From contig NZ_CP022315.1 of NCBI RefSeq assembly GCF_002216775.1, forward strand, positions 3,782,001 through 3,846,000: a stretch of DNA of 64,000 nucleotides, in the 5' to 3' direction. Positions 17,945-26,621 of this stretch are shown here, piece by piece. Source of the DNA: Virgibacillus phasianinus. GTDB lineage: Bacteria > Bacillota > Bacilli > Bacillales > Amphibacillaceae. The translations under genes and the position numbers were made by a program. How positions within the stretch are numbered: position 1 is the stretch's first letter; every line of letters starts with the position of its first letter. Under the pieces are notes generated by a model that ran no database searches, was not told where the DNA came from, and saw only the letters and a list, made by a program, of their open reading frames with translations.

Positions 17945-18481
17945 CTAATTAGGTTTTAAATAATCCAAAACAATATCGACTCGTTCATCAACTGATAAAT
18001 CTTCTTCCATCCGTATAATTGGGCACGATAATTCACCCAGCCAGTGTTCGTGTGAAGTTTTACTTCTAACTTCCATACCTGCATGATCGTATAAAGAAGC
18101 CCACTTTATAAATTCCTTTGAATGGTCATATTTGCTACCACCAGCTAATACTTCGTTTCCATATCGTTCAAACTCTCTTTGTTGTAACCTCGCAATCCTG
18201 ATACCTTGGGGAATCCATAGAAATATAACTAAATCAAAACAGGATTTAAAGTTGTTCCCCCAGCCGCATGTCGCTCCTGAAAGAATCCAGTTTTCATATA
18301 GTGATAAATCCATTTTTAGCATTTGTCTTCTTGCAGGTACTTGCCTTTGTTTTGTGTATTTGCTTATCCAAAAATAATCATCTGTATCGAGGTGTGTATG
18401 GGGTAAGACTTCTGACAACGAAGCACCAAGTGTAGAAGTTCCAGATCCAGCCGCTCCCAATATATGTATTCTGCTTTTCAA
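17945..18481 (-). CDS. Adenylate kinase-like P-loop NTPase
   Basis: A soluble nucleotide-binding protein with the Walker A loop GAAGSGTSTLG at the very N-terminus and a Walker B-like FDLVIFLWIP; similar to the small AAA/shikimate-kinase-like group annotated as 'adenylate kinase' or 'topology modulation' proteins. TTG 18481 follows GGAGG by six bases and is the likely start; an ATG at 18502 would place that site inside the gene. Substrate unknown. Confidence 0.7.
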   Translation of the reverse strand: MKSRIHILGAAGSGTSTLGASLSEVLPHTHLDTDDYFWISKYTKQRQVPARRQMLKMDLSLYENWILSGATCGWGNNFKSCFDLVIFLWIPQGIRIARLQQREFERYGNEVLAGGSKYDHSKEFIKWASLYDHAGMEVRSKTSHEHWLGELSCPIIRMEEDLSVDERVDIVLDYLKPN

Positions 18482-18571
18482 CTTTGACCTCCATTTAACC
18501 ATATTTATTTGTTAAAGTAATGGAATTATCTAACAACTATCATTATATAAATACTAACATATTTTTTTGAC

Positions 18572-18605
18572 ACTCATTTTAATTTTCTGAAATGAAACTA
18601 AAAAG
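18572..18605. repeat. Dispersed AT-rich repeat, copy 2
   Basis: Same core TTAATTTTCTGAAATGAAA as at 6067 and 33844, located upstream of the NTPase gene and downstream of the YuzL-like gene. Confidence 0.6.
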
Positions 18606-18662
18606 AAAAGACAGGCGGAATTTATATCCTATTTCCTATCTTTTCATTTTAATAATACATAA

Positions 18663-18791
18663 TTAGGATCGCTTCTGTTTCTTCCTGGAAGAATCGGCCT
18701 TTTTTCTTCCTGTCTCTCTTAATGTCGTTCCTTGCCCTTCTGTTTCTGATGAACCTAAAACTTTTGATGGATTAGCCTTTTTTCTCGACAC
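18663..18791 (-). CDS. YuzL-like small basic protein (42 residues)
   Basis: Reads MSRKKANPSKVLGSSETEGQ then GTTLRETGRKKADSSRKKQ and KRS. The GSSETEGQGTTLRETG core and Lys-rich ends are like the short YuzL family of Bacillus, function unknown, possibly sporulation-linked. Start GTG 18791 with GGAGG eight bases upstream; another GTG at 18800 overlaps that site. Confidence 0.65.
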   Translation of the reverse strand: MSRKKANPSKVLGSSETEGQGTTLRETGRKKADSSRKKQKRS

Positions 18792-18861
18792 TCTCTTCAC
18801 CTCCAGTTTTAGTGTTCCTTAATATAAATTGGTTATGTTATATAATTGCTGTTTTAGTTAA

Positions 18862-19620
18862 TCAATTTTCAATAAAAGCAACGGGCCTAGTCCACCCACC
18901 GCTTGCCTTTTCGATCTTTACCGGAAAACAGGAAACTTTGAATCCGTGTCGAACTGGGATTTGGTCAAGATTCGCCAGTTTTTCAATTTGGCAGTATTCT
19001 TGTTCAATTCCTACGTAGTGAGCATCCCACATGACGCCTTTATTTGGCTCATTTTGATGCTGTTTGGCCTGAATGTTTAAGGGAATATCCCAGCCCCATC
19101 CATCCGTTCCTACAACTTTGATTCCTTGTTCGATCAGCCAGCGTGTCGCTTCGGCTGAAACCCCTGCATGCAAGAAAGCGAATTGTTCATCATAAAGCTT
19201 TTTATCGGCATCACTTCGAACTAGTACGATGTCGTAGGGCTTTAAGGTATAATCCATTTCCTTTAGTTGCTGTTGAAGATCTTCTGGAGAAATTTCATAC
19301 CCTGCTGGATGATTGCTAAAGTCAAACAAAACAGCATCACCAAAGAACCAATCAAGCGGCATTTCATCAATCGTTCGCGCCGGTTTGCCTTCCGACTGTT
19401 CTCCGTAATGCCATGGTGCATCAACATGTGTGCCGGCATGCGTGTTCGCCGTTATCGTTTCTGTCGCCCATGCTTTGCCATCGCGAAATGCCTTTTTTTC
19501 AATCCCAAGAAGCTGAGCACCTTGCTCTGCACCTTCTTCGTGTGTGTGGTACATGATGGACGGAGGAAGCGGCTCTTTTACGTTCGGGCTTAGCGGCACA
19601 CTTAGATCGATTAAATTCAT
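18862..19620 (-). CDS. Cyclase family protein (kynurenine formamidase-like metal hydrolase)
   Basis: 252 residues with the metal-binding signature THAGTHVDAPWH (about 59-70) of the KynB/cyclase family, plus the later conserved DGWGWD. Members hydrolyse formamides or related bonds in aromatic catabolism; the specific substrate is unknown. Start ATG 19620 with GAGGTGATG. Lies just downstream of a TetR gene, in the same direction, and could be part of its regulon. Confidence 0.8.
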   Translation of the reverse strand: MNLIDLSVPLSPNVKEPLPPSIMYHTHEEGAEQGAQLLGIEKKAFRDGKAWATETITANTHAGTHVDAPWHYGEQSEGKPARTIDEMPLDWFFGDAVLFDFSNHPAGYEISPEDLQQQLKEMDYTLKPYDIVLVRSDADKKLYDEQFAFLHAGVSAEATRWLIEQGIKVVGTDGWGWDIPLNIQAKQHQNEPNKGVMWDAHYVGIEQEYCQIEKLANLDQIPVRHGFKVSCFPVKIEKASGGWTRPVAFIEN

Positions 19621-19740
19621 ATCTCATCACCTCGTTACTTTATTTTAAGCTTTAAAGTATTTACATTCCATAAAAAATGGATATTTCCTCCTTGCTAAAT
19701 ACAGCCTTTTTCCCCTATTCATAATTGACCCTATAGAAAA

Positions 19741-20310
19741 TCAGGGACGATCATTGATATTGTTTCTAAATACTAGGTTGATTTGTTCTGCCAGGTAGCT
19801 TGGACTATAAGGCATTCCTTTCTGTATCCACCATGTCACAATGCCAAATGTTGAGGACGCAATGATTTCAATTGGAACCTGAGTCGTATAAGCATTCATT
19901 TTTCTTGTTTCCCGCCTGCTTGAAACAATCCCAATAATTAAACCAAATAGTCTATTGCGAAAATCATTATTTTCCAGCATTACATTGAAGAGAACGGCAT
20001 GTTCATACATGTGCTCTAAAAACGAGACAATTGGTGAATCGTTTTTATCCTGATTTTCCTCGAATAAAGGATTAATCTTTCTGGTTAATTCTTCAAGCAC
20101 CTTATCCACCATTTGCTCCTTTAAATCTTCAATATCCTGATAATGCAAATAGAATGTGGCTCGATTTAACTCTGCACGATCGGCTAGTCTCTGAACCGTT
20201 AATTTACCTTGATCCCGGTTTTCCTGGAGGAGTGAGATAAACGCATCTTTAAACATTCGCTTTGTGCGAACAACCCGAGGATCCACCTTTTCTTCCTTAT
20301 TATTAGACAT
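19741..20310 (-). CDS. TetR/AcrR-family regulator
   Basis: 189 residues. The N-terminal HTH runs about 12-60 (RVVRTKRMFKDAFISLLQE, TVQRLADRAELNRATFYLHY) and is followed by a TetR_C_7-like ligand domain. It is divergent from the exporter at 20497 and separated from it by 186 bp holding two operator-like repeats, the usual arrangement for a local efflux repressor. Start ATG 20310 after AAAGGAGC. Confidence 0.85.
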   Translation of the reverse strand: MSNNKEEKVDPRVVRTKRMFKDAFISLLQENRDQGKLTVQRLADRAELNRATFYLHYQDIEDLKEQMVDKVLEELTRKINPLFEENQDKNDSPIVSFLEHMYEHAVLFNVMLENNDFRNRLFGLIIGIVSSRRETRKMNAYTTQVPIEIIASSTFGIVTWWIQKGMPYSPSYLAEQINLVFRNNINDRP

Positions 20311-20344
20311 ATGATCGCTCCTTTGACTATAATCCCAGTATTTT

Positions 20345-20451
20345 TTGACATATTACTTTAAAGTGTCAATTAATATACATTTTCTAGGAAAATGAATATG
20401 GTTTTTATCTCCTTATCATGTTAACATTCATTTTATTGACACTATATCAAT
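20345..20451. promoter_or_regulatory. TetR/exporter intergenic operator candidates
   Basis: Two related inverted repeats: TTGACA-N13-TGTCAA (20345-20369, also holding the palindrome ACTTTAAAGT) and ATTGACACTATATCAAT (20435-20451). They lie close to each divergent gene. The second overlaps a possible TTAACA/TATATC promoter for the exporter. Binding by the adjacent TetR protein is inferred. Confidence 0.5.
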
Positions 20452-20496
20452 TAGTTAACAAAACGTCAATTAGATAATTGTGAAGGGATTTTGAAA

Positions 20497-21961
20497 ATGA
20501 ATCATCCGATTAATAAAAAGGTTCTCATGCCCGTCATGCTTTTGGGCTCTTTTTTATCCATCTTGAACCAGACAATCTTAAATGTTGCCTTACCAGATTT
20601 AATGGAAGAATTTGAGATTGGTCCAACAACAGTTGATCACTGGCTTTATGCTGGTAAATGGGATTTTGGTACCGGTGACAGCCTTTTTGATGAAACGATA
20701 TACTACTAGGCAACTATTTCTCAGTTCCATGATTTTATTGTTTGTTGGTACTTTTATTAGCGCCTTTGCACCAGGGTTTGAATTTCTCTTAGTCGGGCGA
20801 CTAATTCAAGCTGCAGGCGCCGGGATTATTATGCCTCTTTTAATGACGGTTGTTTTTGGAGTTTACCCGAGAGAGGGGCGTGGAACAGCCATGGGATTCA
20901 TTGGTCTGGCAATGATCTTTGCGCCAGCCATTGGTCCGACTTTGGCAGGTTTCGTTATCGAATATTTTTCATGGCGCTGGATTTTTATCGGCATGTTGCC
21001 ACTAGTTGCCATTGTCATTCTTTTGTCTTTAAAGTTCCTAGTAAATGTATCGGAAACATCGAAATCCAAACTCGACCTCACTAGTGTGTTTCTTTCAACA
21101 ATCGGTTTCGGCGGTTTAATATTTGGGTTGAGCAATGCAGGGGATAAAGGCTGGGGAAGTGCTGAAGTGTTGATTTTTATCACTATTGGTGTTATTTTAC
21201 TAACCCTCTTCTGCCGACGACAACTCACTTCTAATGATCCGTTGCTTAATTTAAGTGTATTTAAAGCTCCAATGTTCACGACAACGACAATCATCAGCGT
21301 TATGGTGATGTTTGTCATGTATGCGGATATGATTTTATTGCCGATTTACTTGCAAACCAGCAGAGGCTTTTCCGTTTTGGATACCGCGTTGCTTTTACTT
21401 CCGGGCGCACTAGTGAATGCGTTGATGTCACCGATATCAGGACGATTGTTAGATAAATTCGGACCAAAGCCGATCGTTATTGTCGGATTATTATTCTTGA
21501 TTCCTTCCATTTGGGGAGTAACGCATTTGACTGAAACGACAACGTACAGCTATTTGATGATTCGCACGGTTTTCTTGCGAATTGGCTTGAGTTTTCTAAC
21601 AATGCCTCTAAATACAGCTGGATTGAACGCCCTTCCAAACCACTTAAGTTCTCACGGTTCAGCCGTTACGAATACAGTGCGTCAACTTGCAGGTTCATTT
21701 GGAACAGCACTGATTATCACGATTTATACAGCCAGAACAAATAGTCATGCAACAAAATTGATGGATGAAAACCAAGCGCTGTCTCCCTCGCAATTAGCTC
21801 AGAAATCCACGATTCTCGGGACAAACGACGCTTATCTGTTCATGCTGATTTTAGGGATCATTGCCTTCTTTGTCACGGTGTTTATGCGCAAGGAAAAGAA
21901 CAGTTTAGAAAAAGGAGCAATTGAGAATAAAGGATTGAAGCAGCCAGTTGAAGAACGATGA
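20497..21961 (+). pseudogene. DHA2-family MFS exporter interrupted by an 8-bp deletion
   Basis: The first frame (ATG 20497, AAGGGA upstream) codes for LNQTILNVALPDLMEEF and reaches PTTV. It then shifts, and the rest of the exporter continues in another frame from LITGFMLVNGILVPVTAFL to 21961. The expected PTTVQWLITGFMLVNG is restored by inserting eight bases (CAATGGTT) at about 20630, where one copy of a GTT direct repeat remains; deletion between GTT repeats explains the lesion. Everything else (14 helices, KRYTTRQLF motif A, APAIGPTLAGF motif C) is intact. Related to the exporter at 11307-12746. Confidence 0.85.
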
Positions 21962-21962
21962 T

Positions 21963-22066
21963 AAGAAAAGCGCAAGCGCCCCGTTTAGAAGCGGACGTAT
22001 AAGCAGGGGACCGTAGAACGCTTAAGTTTGGCGTTCGTAGTGTCCATTGCTTATGACGGCAGCTTC
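21963..22066. repeat. Structured 120-bp repeat, copy A (right end lost)
   Basis: Begins AAGAAAAGCGCAAGCGCC and continues like the two copies at 63428-63670, through the pairing segments ATAAGCA/TGCTTAT and GAACGC/GCGTTC. It lacks the GGCGCTGGAGCTAGAC end. It starts right after the stop of the exporter pseudogene. Confidence 0.8.
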
Positions 22067-22123
22067 AAATGGACACTTACACTAGACATATTTTCGTTTA
22101 TACTTTCTGATCTTTTTAGAAAA

Positions 22124-22172
22124 TCTAGGCTTGTCACCAATAACTAATGGCGAAAGCCTTAGATTTTTTTAT
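22124..22172 (+). terminator. Terminator-like hairpin
   Basis: AAAATCTAGGCTT and AAGCCTTAGATTTT form a long stem (one bulge) followed by a T run, on the side expected for the rightward exporter transcript. Confidence 0.7.
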
Positions 22173-22216
22173 ACTTTATACCAATAAAGATTTGCTTTTT
22201 CTTAAAGTGGAAAAAA

Positions 22217-22251
22217 GCCTGTTTATTCCATGAAAATGGAATAAGATAGGC
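22217..22251 (-). terminator. Terminator of the cupin gene
   Basis: Stem GCCT..TTATTCCAT with ATGGAATAA..AGGC, loop GAAA. On the minus strand it is followed by TTTTTT, fitting the leftward cupin transcript. Confidence 0.75.
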
Positions 22252-22360
22252 ACATTCAATTTCTATTACATATAACCTGCAGTCTTCCTGAAATTATAGA
22301 TTGATAAGAGCCGGCAGCGCTTTACCTGAACATGCAAAGCACTGTTGACTCATTATAGCG

Positions 22361-22882
22361 TTAGTCTGGAATTCTATCATATGCCAATTTCATTATAATT
22401 TCTTCATGCTCCGAATACTTTGTCAAAAGCTCTTCTTGTGTAAACAATTCGAAATCCTGGAATTCGAATCCTGGCGATACCATACACCCTACTAAAGAGA
22501 ATGCATCATCTTCCATAACTGAAGATCCAAAGATGGAATTTTTCGGAACCAACGCTTGCGGTACTTCGCCATTATCCAGATCAAGACCTAATTTGATTTC
22601 TTTGTATTTGCCACTCTCTTCTATAACATGAATGGTTAAAGGACTGCCAGCATGATAGTACCATAATTCGTCGGATTTCAAACGATGAAAGTGGGAAATG
22701 TCCTCAGAAGTCAGTAAAAAATATATGCTCGTATACAGCTTGCGTTTCCCTTCAAAATTCATAGACAGTTCCCCATCCGCTACCTGTTCTTCCGATGCAA
22801 ATGTGCTTTTATAATACCCGCCTTCTGGGTGTCGGGTAAGGCCAAGTTTTGATACATAATAATTTGGATCGTTGCTGTTCAT
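22361..22882 (-). CDS. Cupin-superfamily protein, DUF985
   Basis: 173 residues with the family opening LGLTRHPEGGYYKSTF and the cupin pieces SIYFLLTSEDISHFHRLKSDE and LVGCMVSPGFEFQDFELF. Probably a small sugar- or metal-binding cupin; activity unknown. Start ATG 22882 after AGAGGGA. Separate from the ABC transporter upstream. Confidence 0.8.
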   Translation of the reverse strand: MNSNDPNYYVSKLGLTRHPEGGYYKSTFASEEQVADGELSMNFEGKRKLYTSIYFLLTSEDISHFHRLKSDELWYYHAGSPLTIHVIEESGKYKEIKLGLDLDNGEVPQALVPKNSIFGSSVMEDDAFSLVGCMVSPGFEFQDFELFTQEELLTKYSEHEEIIMKLAYDRIPD

Positions 22883-23027
22883 TGTTTATATCCCTCTTTT
22901 TGATAGATTTTACAATGGTAATGGGTCATGCATTTCCGGTTTTTCAATTACTATGTGGTATATTCACTGCTTGGCATCTGTCTAATTCGACAAAATCCGA
23001 GAAGCAACATAATCCATTGTCACCTGC

Positions 23028-24200
23028 TTACGGTGTTAAGCTAGAAAGAACCGTTGCCCTTGGTATAATTCCAACCAGTTTTTGTTCATCAAGAATCGCA
23101 ATTGGGTAGCCGGATTTCGTAGCTTTGTCAATCAGATCTTGAATGTAATCTTCAGGAGAGGCGGTTTCATATCCACCTTTTAAAACACTTTTTAAATCCT
23201 TGCCGTCATTGAGTCCGACCAAGGCATCGTCAATGGATACTATCCCCTGCAGTTTTCGTTCCTTGTCAACAACATATACGCTTGATAGACCATTTGAATT
23301 CATCTCTTTGATCGCGACATTCAACCCATCCTTTATGCGAACAAGTGCATTTGGTTTAATCATGATACCTTTAGCCTGAATAACTTTAGAACGGTCAATG
23401 TCCTTAACAAACTCTTCAATATAACTGTTCGCTGGATTGGAAAGGATTTCTTCCGGCGTTCCAATTTGTTCAACCGTTCCATCCTTCATCACAGCAACAC
23501 GGTCACCAATCTTAAATGCTTCGTTTACATCATGGGTAATAAAGATAATCGTCTTTTGCAGTTTGTTTTGTAAATCCAATAATTCGAGTTGCATCTCGCG
23601 GCGGATTAAGGGATCGAGGGCACTAAACGGTTCATCCATCAGCAAGATATCTGGGTCATTGGCCAGTGCCCGTGCCAGACCAACACGCTGCTGCATTCCC
23701 CCGCTTAATTCATCTGGATATTTATTTTCCCAACCTTTTAATCCAACCGTTTCCAGGCTTGATTGGGCAATTTCCAACCGTTCCTTTTGCGATACTTTAC
23801 GAATTTCAAGCCCGTAGACTACATTTTGCAAAACGGTACGATGATTAAATAACCCAAAGTGCTGAAATACCATTGCAATCTTTTTTTGCCGATATTTTTT
23901 TAATTGGTTGTTATCATATTTTGTTATATCTTCACCATCAACTAGAATGCTCCCACCCGTGGGACGGTTCAGCAAATTTAAACATCGAATTAATGTAGAT
24001 TTACCACTACCGGAAAGCCCCATAATGACAAACATTTCTCCATCTTCAATCTCAAACGATGCATTTTCAACGCCGACTGTGTGACCTGTTTTCTTTAAAA
24101 TTTCCTGTTTTGACATCCCTTTTTCAAGATGCTTTAATGTTCTTTTTGGATGGGGTCCAAATATTTTTGAAACATCCTTAATTTCCATTTTAGTAGTCAT
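23028..24200 (-). CDS. opuAA: Glycine betaine/proline-type ABC transporter ATPase (OpuAA/ProV-like)
   Basis: 390-residue ATPase with N-terminal PHPKRTLKHLEKG typical of ProV/OpuAA. Walker A is GLSGSGKST, the signature LSGGMQQRVGLARAL, Walker B ILLMDEPFSALD. Two CBS domains occupy about 280-390 and in this family sense ionic strength. Last gene of a three-gene operon (binding protein, permease, ATPase), 19 bp after the permease. B. subtilis opuA has the opposite gene order (ATPase first). Osmoprotectant uptake is inferred from family. Confidence 0.88.
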   Translation of the reverse strand: MTTKMEIKDVSKIFGPHPKRTLKHLEKGMSKQEILKKTGHTVGVENASFEIEDGEMFVIMGLSGSGKSTLIRCLNLLNRPTGGSILVDGEDITKYDNNQLKKYRQKKIAMVFQHFGLFNHRTVLQNVVYGLEIRKVSQKERLEIAQSSLETVGLKGWENKYPDELSGGMQQRVGLARALANDPDILLMDEPFSALDPLIRREMQLELLDLQNKLQKTIIFITHDVNEAFKIGDRVAVMKDGTVEQIGTPEEILSNPANSYIEEFVKDIDRSKVIQAKGIMIKPNALVRIKDGLNVAIKEMNSNGLSSVYVVDKERKLQGIVSIDDALVGLNDGKDLKSVLKGGYETASPEDYIQDLIDKATKSGYPIAILDEQKLVGIIPRATVLSSLTP

Positions 24201-24219
24201 CTTTTTTTACCCCCTTCAA

Positions 24220-25092
24220 TCAGATCCGTCTTTGGGATTTTTCTGAAATGGCAAGTGTCAGTCTGTCAATGATGATTGCTAGGAAAACAATGCTTAGACC
24301 TGCTTCGAATCCTTTTGCCACATCAATTTGATTTAGTGCCGTTAATACCTCTAAACCAAGCCCTTCAACACCAACCATTGAGGCCACAACAACCATAGCA
24401 AGTGCCATCATCGTTGTTTGGTTAATACCAGCCATGATGGTAGGCAGGGCCTGCGGGATTTGCACCTTTTTTAATAGCTGCCATTTTGAAGAACCAAAAG
24501 ATAGACCAGCCTCAACCACTTCATCTGGAACACCGCGGATTGCCAGATTTGTTAACCGCATAACCGGTGGCAGAGCATAAATAATTGTGGACAAAACCCC
24601 TGGTACAAGGCCTAATCCGAAGAAAAAGATAGCGGGAATAAGATAAACAAAAGTTGGCATTGTTTGCATCGCATCCAGAAGCGGTTTTGCAATGATTTCA
24701 AACCTTTTGTTATATGCCATCAGGACTCCTAGCGGTATACCAATAATTAATGAAATCACCACACTTGCGACGACAATTGCTAGTGTAAACATCGTCATAT
24801 CCCAATAGCCAAAAATACCAATCAGAAATAAAAATACTGCAAAGACAATTCCAGAGGTTACTGACTTGTATTGGCAGGCTAGTAAGAAAATAGTTAGTAT
24901 AAAGAACCACCATGGTACCCAAACAAGGAAATCATTAAAGTTAATGAGCAGCCACAAAAGACCGGATTTAATAGCGTCAAAGAAGCCACTACAGTTAACA
25001 GTTAACCAATCAACAAGATCGCTTACATATTTTCCTATGTGAAACGTTAGATTTTCTGGAAAATCAAACATATTTAAGGTTGCAGTACACAA
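24220..25092 (-). CDS. opuAB: Glycine betaine/proline-type ABC transporter permease (OpuAB/ProW-like)
   Basis: 290-residue integral membrane permease. It shows the EAA-type cytoplasmic loop (EVVEAGLSFGSSKWQLLKKVQIPQALPTIMAGINQ) that contacts the ATPase, the DAMQTMPTFVYLIPAIFFFG segment conserved in ProW/OpuAB, and about seven helices. Start TTG 25092 follows GAGGT by five bases; an ATG 21 bases downstream has no site. Partner genes flank it on both sides. Confidence 0.85.
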   Translation of the reverse strand: MCTATLNMFDFPENLTFHIGKYVSDLVDWLTVNCSGFFDAIKSGLLWLLINFNDFLVWVPWWFFILTIFLLACQYKSVTSGIVFAVFLFLIGIFGYWDMTMFTLAIVVASVVISLIIGIPLGVLMAYNKRFEIIAKPLLDAMQTMPTFVYLIPAIFFFGLGLVPGVLSTIIYALPPVMRLTNLAIRGVPDEVVEAGLSFGSSKWQLLKKVQIPQALPTIMAGINQTTMMALAMVVVASMVGVEGLGLEVLTALNQIDVAKGFEAGLSIVFLAIIIDRLTLAISEKSQRRI

Positions 25093-25124
25093 CCTTCACC
25101 TCACTTTCAATAGTTCACCACAAA

Positions 25125-26138
25125 TTACAAAGCTGATTTTACTTTTCTAGCAACATCAGCCGGAACCCATTTACTCCATAAATCTTGATGCTTCTTTAGC
25201 CACCATTCTGCAGCATCTTTAGCCTCAGCATTGTTGTCTTGCATGTATACAAGCGCTTCACCAGTTAATTCACTGGATGTCTTGTAGTTTTTTAAAAAGT
25301 CGACAACTTTAGGTGCCCGCTCTGGAAGATCTGAATTAACGGCAATATAAATCTTATCTACAGGAAAAGCCGTCCCATAATTCTTATTCCAAATTTCCTG
25401 ATCGTACTCAGGTTCTTTGAGCATTGTCATGTCATACTTACTTGTAATCCATGTCGGTGTCCAATAATACCCAACCCATGGTTCATGATTTTTGAATGCT
25501 TTAACAATGGATGTTGATAATGCTGCTGCGGATCCAGGTGTAAAATAGTTAAAATTTTCATCGAGTCCATAAGTTTTCACTTTTTGCTTCATAATTTCTT
25601 GAGCGACAGATCCGCTATATCCCCCAATAATCCGTCCTTTAGTAGGATCGGCAGGATCTTCAAAAAGCTCAGCGTATTTCGCTAAATCCTTTACACTTTT
25701 TAAATCTGGCGCCATTGGCTCAATTCCCTTTTCAGGATCTCCCTCGATCATATATGTGGGTACAAAAAAACCTTGTTTATCTGTTTTAAAGTTTGTCCCA
25801 AGGGTTACAATATCGCCTGCCTCTTTCGCTTCGTTATAAGGTTTTTTTAGATTGTTAATCCAAATTTCCATATAGGCGTCAATCTCACCATTTCTGAGAC
25901 CAGTAAATGTGGCAGATGTTGATCCATTTATAACATCCGTATTATAGTCATAACCATTTTCAATAATGAATCCCGCGATTTGGTTATGTACGCGAATACT
26001 GTCCCACCCGGCATCAGCAAATACAATTGTTCCATTACTGGCTTGCCCTTTGTCTTCAGATGTTGCGCTACTGTAAATACCTAATCCAATTAAAAGACAC
26101 AACATGGCTGACCAAATAAATGTCCATTTATGTTTCAT
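25125..26138 (-). CDS. Glycine betaine-type ABC transporter substrate-binding protein, without lipobox Cys
   Basis: OpuAC/ProX-like binding protein. N-terminal signal-type helix (FIWSAMLCLLIGLGIYSSATS), then the mature domain starting IVFADAGWDSIRVHNQIAGF, with EPWVGYYWTPTW further on, where Trp residues form the ligand cage in this fold. Gram-positive members normally carry a lipobox Cys; none follows the helix here, so the protein is either held by an uncleaved helix or released. AAAGGAGCGG precedes ATG 26138; a longer frame to 26174 lacks a site. First gene of the operon. Confidence 0.85.
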   Translation of the reverse strand: MKHKWTFIWSAMLCLLIGLGIYSSATSEDKGQASNGTIVFADAGWDSIRVHNQIAGFIIENGYDYNTDVINGSTSATFTGLRNGEIDAYMEIWINNLKKPYNEAKEAGDIVTLGTNFKTDKQGFFVPTYMIEGDPEKGIEPMAPDLKSVKDLAKYAELFEDPADPTKGRIIGGYSGSVAQEIMKQKVKTYGLDENFNYFTPGSAAALSTSIVKAFKNHEPWVGYYWTPTWITSKYDMTMLKEPEYDQEIWNKNYGTAFPVDKIYIAVNSDLPERAPKVVDFLKNYKTSSELTGEALVYMQDNNAEAKDAAEWWLKKHQDLWSKWVPADVARKVKSAL

Positions 26139-26203
26139 TTTTCCGCTCCTTTCTCTGTTTACTAATCCAAACAACTAATTATAATCGACAAAATCTTTTA
26201 TTT

Positions 26204-26229
26204 ATTCCCCGTCAAAGAAAGATGCAAAC
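26204..26229 (-). promoter_or_regulatory. SigB-like promoter of the betaine-type transporter operon
   Basis: On the minus strand GTTTGC (26224-26229), 14-bp spacer, GGGAAT (26204-26209); the SigB consensus is GTTTaa-N12-15-GGGTAT. It lies about 65 bases ahead of the start codon. SigB control of osmoprotectant transporters is known in Bacillus (opuE, opuD). Confidence 0.5.
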
Positions 26230-26573
26230 CTAAATATTCGCAACCATTTTAAAATGAAATTAATCATCAGCTTCTTCGTTAGATTTGTTTCCAATTTATT
26301 TCGGCAACCTATGTAGAATAACATCTACAGGTATAGTTTCAAGAGGAATTCGGAAAGTCGTATGTATATGATTAAATTAATGAGGGATAACGCTTTAGCT
26401 TTAGCTAATACCGCTAAAATCGCTTAAAATTGATATTAATCGACCTATATTGCTTTTTATGGGGAAATTTAAGTTTGCTAAGAATCGCTGAATTTGTAGT
26501 TTCCTGAGCAAGCGCCTGCTTTCACAGGATTATAAAAAATGGTAGATCGTTTACTTAATGAAACCACTTTTAC

Positions 26574-26619
26574 AAAAAAAACGCCCCAGCTTTCCTAACG
26601 GGAAAGTTGAGGCGTTTTT
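26574..26619 (-). terminator. Terminator of the subtilase gene
   Basis: Arms AAAAACGCCCCAGCTTTCC and GGGAAAGTTGAGGCGTTTTT with loop TAAC, T tract on both sides; sits immediately after the subtilase stop. The rest of 26230-26573 shows no gene. Confidence 0.85.
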
Positions 26620-26621
26620 GT

